Part shown: in pieces, positions 60,571 through 64,000 of the stretch | How the letters are laid out: each line of letters opens with the position of its first letter | How positions within the stretch are numbered: position 1 is the first letter of the stretch | Assembly: GCA_963789495.1 (NCBI GenBank) | Contig: CAWBLP010000005.1 | Span: 380,533-444,532, forward strand | Direction: 5' to 3' | From: CAWBLP01 sp963789495 | GTDB lineage: Bacteria > Pseudomonadota > Alphaproteobacteria > Acetobacterales > Acetobacteraceae | Length of the DNA stretch: 64,000 bases | Notes under the pieces: model-generated | What the model was told of the DNA's origin: nothing | Seen by the model: the letters and a program-made list of their open reading frames with translations, nothing else | Database searches by the model: none | Program-made: the position numbers and the translations under genes

Positions 60571-61485
60571 CTAACCCTGTTGGGATACCGATGACGTTGG
60601 GCGAGCCGCGGTGTTCTGATGGGTCTGCCGCTCGGCCTCTCCGTTGATCTCGGCTCCAAACATGACGACGAACACCGACAGCCACATCCAGGTCAGCAAA
60701 ATCAACGGCAGGCCCAACGAACCGTAAGTCCTGTTGTAGCTGCCAAAGTGGTAAATATATGCACTGAATAGGACCGATCCGAGGACCCATAGGATTGTGG
60801 CCGCGATCACGCCGAGGGAGGTCCATTTCCACTTCTGCTTGCGCCGGTCGGGCCCGTAGCGGTAGATCAATGCCACCATTCCCATCACGAACACGATCAG
60901 GAACGGCCATTCGACGATCAGACCGATCCAACGTCCCGATCCGTGGGCAACGCTTCGGTTCAGGGCTACGGGCAGGCCGGCGACAAGCGCGAAGGTGATC
61001 AATCCACCGATAACCACCACGACGGTCAGCGCCAGGGCAGTCGCGTTGAATCTGATGAATCCGCGTTGTTCCGGTTGATCGTAGGCGATGTTGAGCGCCG
61101 TCATCATGCCGGTCATCCCGCGCACGCCGCTCCAGAGCGCGATCGCGATGCCGATGACGGCGCCAAGGCCTAAGCTCTGGCTCGACGCGGAGGCGAGTTG
61201 GGTGAGTTCATCGCTGACCAGTTTGACAGTCGACGGCGGAAGCATGCCCGACAGGGACTGAACGCTCATCCCCACATCCGAGGGGTTTGCGACCAAACCA
61301 TAAACCGAAACCAGCGCGGCCAGGCCGGGGAACACCGCCAGCAGCAGGTAATAGGTCACGCCGCCCGCAACCAGCGACAGATTTCTCTCGGCTGTCCCTT
61401 TCCACGCCCGGTGCAGGATATCCGCCCAACCACCCACCGGTATCTGCCAAGGGGCGTCAGCATTACGACCGCGGTCCTGCTCCAT
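60571..61485 (-). CDS. YihY/virulence factor BrkB family membrane protein
   Basis: 304 residues from ATG 61485, chosen for its AAAGGA site about 10 bases upstream; the frame extends 33 codons further without support. Six hydrophobic segments are seen. Family motifs include ADILHRAWKGTAERNLSLVA, GGVTYYLLLAVFPGLAALVS, IALWSGVRGMTGMMTALNIA and SYNRTYGSLGLPLILLTWMW. The end VFVVMFGAEINGEAERQ is standard. The family was once mis-assigned as RNase BN; its real role in the inner membrane is unclear. Intact between IS relics. Confidence 0.9.
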   Translation of the reverse strand: MEQDRGRNADAPWQIPVGGWADILHRAWKGTAERNLSLVAGGVTYYLLLAVFPGLAALVSVYGLVANPSDVGMSVQSLSGMLPPSTVKLVSDELTQLASASSQSLGLGAVIGIAIALWSGVRGMTGMMTALNIAYDQPEQRGFIRFNATALALTVVVVIGGLITFALVAGLPVALNRSVAHGSGRWIGLIVEWPFLIVFVMGMVALIYRYGPDRRKQKWKWTSLGVIAATILWVLGSVLFSAYIYHFGSYNRTYGSLGLPLILLTWMWLSVFVVMFGAEINGEAERQTHQNTAARPTSSVSQQG

Positions 61486-61600
61486 CCCGTCCAGTCCTTT
61501 CGGTGAAAACCCAACTCTAAGCCAACGCCCCTTCGTGCTTGCCCGACTTTGATTGTCTCTTCTACCGGTTTCAAACCACCGCATTCATGCAGTATAATGG

Positions 61601-62430
61601 GATTGGGATTGCCCCGCCTTCGTGGACGGTTGACTGGTTTGGGGGCTACGTGGTCACGGTAAGTTCTTGGGCGATCTGCTGCTCATAGTGGATGGGCGAC
61701 TGGTATCCAATGGCTGAATGCAAACGGACCGGATTGTAGAAGCCCTCAATGTAGCTGAAGCAGGCGATCTTTGCTTCAGCCTGGGACACGAATTTCCGGC
61801 GAGAGAGGAGCTCGCACTCGAGCGTCGAGAAGAAGCTCTCGCACATGGCATTGTCGTAGGCGTCACCGACCGACCCCATGGAGGGCCGAACGCCGACCTC
61901 GCGGCAGCGACTGCCAAATGGCAAGAGACGTGTATTGGCTTCCCTGGTCCGAATGATGAATGATATCGTGCGGCTGCCTACATGACCCAGTGGGCATTTC
62001 CAGAGCGTCGAGCACAAGTTCCGTGCGCAGGTGGGCCGCCATCGACCAGCCGACGATCCGACGGCTACAGGCATCGAGCACCACGGCGAGATAGAGGAAA
62101 CCAGCTGCGGTTGGCACGAAGGTTATATCCGCGACCCAGAGCTGATTGGGGCGTTCGGCGGTAAATTTGCGATCGACGAGGTCGGGTGCTGGCCGGGCAT
62201 CCGGGTCACGTCGCGTCGTCGTCGGGCCGCTGGTGGGCGTCCACGCCAAGCGTAATAGCCCGCTGTGGAGACGCCGAGCACGCGCGCCATGGCGGCAACG
62301 GGGAACGAGGCCTGGTTTGTGCTCATGAACTCGAAGATCCGGACGACACTGCGCCGGTCTCGCGTGCAAACCAGGCCGCGGCTTTTGAGAGGATATCGCG
62401 CTCCAGCCGGAGGTGGCGTGCGGATTGAAC
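61601..62430 (-). mobile_element. IS3-family element, 5'-truncated and internally deleted
   Basis: The orfB-side terminal repeat (complement of GTCCACGAAGGCGGGGCAAT, near 61608-61627) is present. The orfA-side end is lost; only the last part of orfA remains, near 62340-62430. It is the same element type as the fragment at 47992-48758 and lies on the same strand. Confidence 0.8.
61646..62326 (-). pseudogene. IS3 transposase orfB, deleted and frameshifted
   Basis: It starts MSTNQASFPVAAMARVLGVS, TAGYYAWRGRPP like the intact relative at 48378, then jumps by deletion to TTTRRDPDARPAPDLVDRKF. The rve core follows: PNQLWVADITFVPTAAGFLY, LVLDALEMPTGSCRQPHDII and HHSDQGSQYTSLA. A frame change near 61925 leads to MGSVGDAYDNAMCESFFSTL and ends GYQSPIHYEQQIAQELTVTT. 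It complements what is missing from the other fragment, but itself cannot encode an active enzyme. Confidence 0.83.
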
Positions 62431-62479
62431 GAAACCGCTCCGCGGTAATGTCTAGCGGCTGACTTTGACGAGAAGGTCC

Positions 62480-62528
62480 TCCTGTCTGAGAGGCTTCGGG
62501 TTGTCCGACCCGCCCTCACCAGACAGGA
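62480..62528 (+). repeat. short inverted repeat before the integrase gene
   Basis: TCCTGTCTG (62480-62488) and CAGACAGGA (62520-62528) form a 9-bp inverted repeat with a 31-base loop ahead of ATG 62536. It may be part of the IS91-type element end or a translational control hairpin. Confidence 0.45.
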
Positions 62529-62535
62529 GCTTCCG

Positions 62536-63396
62536 ATGGCTGAAGTCAGCCCTCTGCGCCGGCGTATGATCGAAGACATGACGATCCGCAACCTCTCGCC
62601 GGCGACACAACAATCCTACACCTACGCGGTTGCCAAATTCAGCCGCCACTGTGGCCGCTCACCGGACCGGTTGGGGCTGGAGGATGTGCGTGCCTACCAG
62701 CTGTATCTCATCGCGCAGCAGCGGTCGTGGTCGCACATCAACCAGGTGGTCTGCGCACTGCGTTTCTTCTACGGCGTCACCTTGGGTCGCAGCGATGCTA
62801 ACGAGCAGATCGTCGCTGCGCGCGAACCGCAGCGACTGCCGGTGGTGCTCAGCGGCGACGAGATCGTACGGTTCCTCGAAGCTGTTCCCGGCCTGCGCAA
62901 CCGGGTCGCCTTGACCACCGCCTATGGCGCCGGCCTGCGCGTCGGCGAGGTCGTTCGTTTGACAGCAGCTGCCATCGACAGCAGCCGGATGCTGATCCGT
63001 ATTGAGCAAGGCAAGGGCGGCAAAGATCGCTACGTCATGTTGTCGCCGCAACTGCTGCAGATCCTGCGCGCCTACTGGCGCCTGGCTCGGCCGGGTCGGT
63101 GGCTGTTCCCGGGTCAAAATCCGGCGGAACCGGTCAGCGTGGCCACACTGCAGGAAGCCTGCCGCCAGGCGGCACGTCAGGCCGACCTGAGCAAGGTGGT
63201 GACAGTCCATACCCTGCGGCACAGCTTTGCGACGCATCTGCTCGAGGCCGGGACCGACATCCGCATCATCCAGGTGCTGCTCGGTCATGCGCGCCTATCA
63301 ACGACCGCCCGTTATACCCAGGTTGCAACCCATCTCATTGCAGATACCACCAGTCCGCTGGACCGTCTGAGCATAGCGGTGACACCGCCGAGCTAA
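62536..63396 (+). CDS. tyrosine recombinase associated with IS91-type element
   Basis: 286-residue site-specific recombinase. The N-terminal SAM-like domain reads MIEDMTIRNLSPATQQSYTY, then AVAKFSRHCGRSPDRLGLED. The catalytic domain has TAYGAGLRVGEVVRLTAAAI (first arginine), IEQGKGGKDRYVML (lysine), VVTVHTLRHSFATHLLEAGT (HxxR), VLLGHARLSTTARYTQVATH (His and nucleophile tyrosine). All catalytic residues are present. It is followed after 12 bp by a Y2 transposase gene, a pairing typical of one IS91 subgroup in Proteobacteria. Frame intact. Confidence 0.93.
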   Translation: MAEVSPLRRRMIEDMTIRNLSPATQQSYTYAVAKFSRHCGRSPDRLGLEDVRAYQLYLIAQQRSWSHINQVVCALRFFYGVTLGRSDANEQIVAAREPQRLPVVLSGDEIVRFLEAVPGLRNRVALTTAYGAGLRVGEVVRLTAAAIDSSRMLIRIEQGKGGKDRYVMLSPQLLQILRAYWRLARPGRWLFPGQNPAEPVSVATLQEACRQAARQADLSKVVTVHTLRHSFATHLLEAGTDIRIIQVLLGHARLSTTARYTQVATHLIADTTSPLDRLSIAVTPPS

Positions 63397-63408
63397 GGCC
63401 GCCTCCTC

Positions 63409-64000
63409 ATGCGGCCCGCGCTGGAGGTGGCGGATGTGTTCCGCCGCCACGGTGCTGCCTATCGCGCCGACCATGCTGCCACCCTCTCCAACCGGCAGCG
63501 TCGGGTCATGGCCGCCATTGAGGCGTGCCGCACCCCGGCGCTCGGCGGCCATGTCGAGCAGTGCGACGACTGCGGGGACGTGCGCATCGCCTACAATAGC
63601 TGCCGCGACCGGCACTGCCCCAAGTGCCAAGGTCTGGCTCGTGCGCAGTGGCTCGCCGACCGACAGGCCGAGTTGCTGCCGGTTACCTATTTCCATGTCG
63701 TGTTCACCGTGCCCGCGCCGATCGCCGCTATGGCCCTGCAGAACAAGGCCGTTGTTTACGACATCCTATTCAAGGCCGCGGCGGAGACGGTGCGTATCAT
63801 CGCTGCGGACACCAAACATCTCGGCGCGGAGACCGGCATGATCGCGGTGCTCCATACTTGGGGCCAGAGTTCTCGTCCATCATCCGCATGTCCACTGCAT
63901 CGTCCCCGGTGGCGGCTTGACGCCCGACGGTCGTTGGGTGAGCTGCCGACGTGGATTTTCTTGTCAGTCCGAGTGCTTTCAAGGCTCTATCGCCGGCTGT
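63409..64000 (+). pseudogene. IS91-family Y2 (HUH) transposase, 3' partial, possibly frameshifted
   Basis: Open from ATG 63409 to the window edge. The N-terminal zinc-binding domain is clear: GHVEQCDDCGDVRIAYNSCR, then DRHCPKCQGLARAQWLADRQ. LPVTYFHVVFTVPAPIAAMA follows. From about 63865 the expected HHPHVHCIVPGGGLTPDGRW (the HUH metal-binding motif) lies in the next forward frame, and at about 63957 the original frame resumes with FLSVRVLSRLYRRL. So one extra base and one compensating loss remove the HUH motif from the reading frame as given. The tyrosines lie beyond the window. Confidence 0.8.

Overview
The window is a GC-rich chromosomal segment whose gene content points to an alphaproteobacterium, probably Rhodospirillales/Acetobacteraceae. 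This is an inference from GC bias, from mutS next to glnD, from rlmN overlapping an IalB-type gene, from a chemoreceptor carrying a C-terminal PilZ domain, and from many solute-transport and organic-acid genes. No rRNA, tRNA or CRISPR array was found.

Layout. 1-5.9 kb: a truncated YgjP-type metallopeptidase, pyrE, a tartrate/malate dehydrogenase and a sugar-type ABC importer (binding protein and two permeases, no ATPase). 6.1-14.1 kb: catabolic genes. These are a PEP-mutase/isocitrate-lyase family gene that has lost its middle, an enoyl-CoA hydratase, a hydantoinase/oxoprolinase pair (hyuA-hyuB) riddled with single-base frameshifts, an MFS exporter and a frameshifted carboxylesterase. 14.2-15.0 kb: a small two-gene locus that reads as a secreted TNT-domain (NAD glycohydrolase-type) toxin and its probable immunity protein. 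The toxin has an amber codon right after its signal peptide and the immunity gene has a +1 frameshift. 15.1-20.6 kb: housekeeping mutS and glnD. 20.7-30.2 kb: a MetE-like protein, two polar amino-acid ABC importers, and between them a flavin monooxygenase, a DUF1989 protein and an SDR epimerase. 30.3-32.3 kb: an exported protein, a NiCoT nickel/cobalt transporter and a DUF421 gene with an internal deletion.

From 32.4 kb on, mobile elements dominate. An IS1182-type and an IS701-type element lie back to back and share one CTAG target copy. A PilZ-tailed chemoreceptor with a neighbouring periplasmic Cache protein follows, then an IS630 element, then rlmN and an IalB-type gene. 41.9-46.5 kb is a prophage remnant (large terminase pseudogene and portal stump) split by an IS21 element. 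46.5-62.5 kb is an insertion-sequence graveyard holding pieces of IS5, IS21, IS3, IS66, IS110 and IS630. It includes an IS3 inside the 3' end of an IS110 transposase, an IS110 inside an IS630, two nearly identical IS630 copies in inverted orientation, and one IS630 with a canonical A8 frameshift site. Survivors in this zone are two PRC-barrel proteins, a slipin, an exported protein and a YihY/BrkB membrane protein. The window ends inside an IS91-type element (tyrosine recombinase plus Y2 transposase).

Two processes recur. Many otherwise normal genes are broken by a single extra base, which could be uncorrected sequence error or real decay. Several genes carry nonsense codons or clean internal deletions that indel error cannot explain. 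The TNT toxin/immunity locus and the shared-target IS pairs are the points most worth checking.
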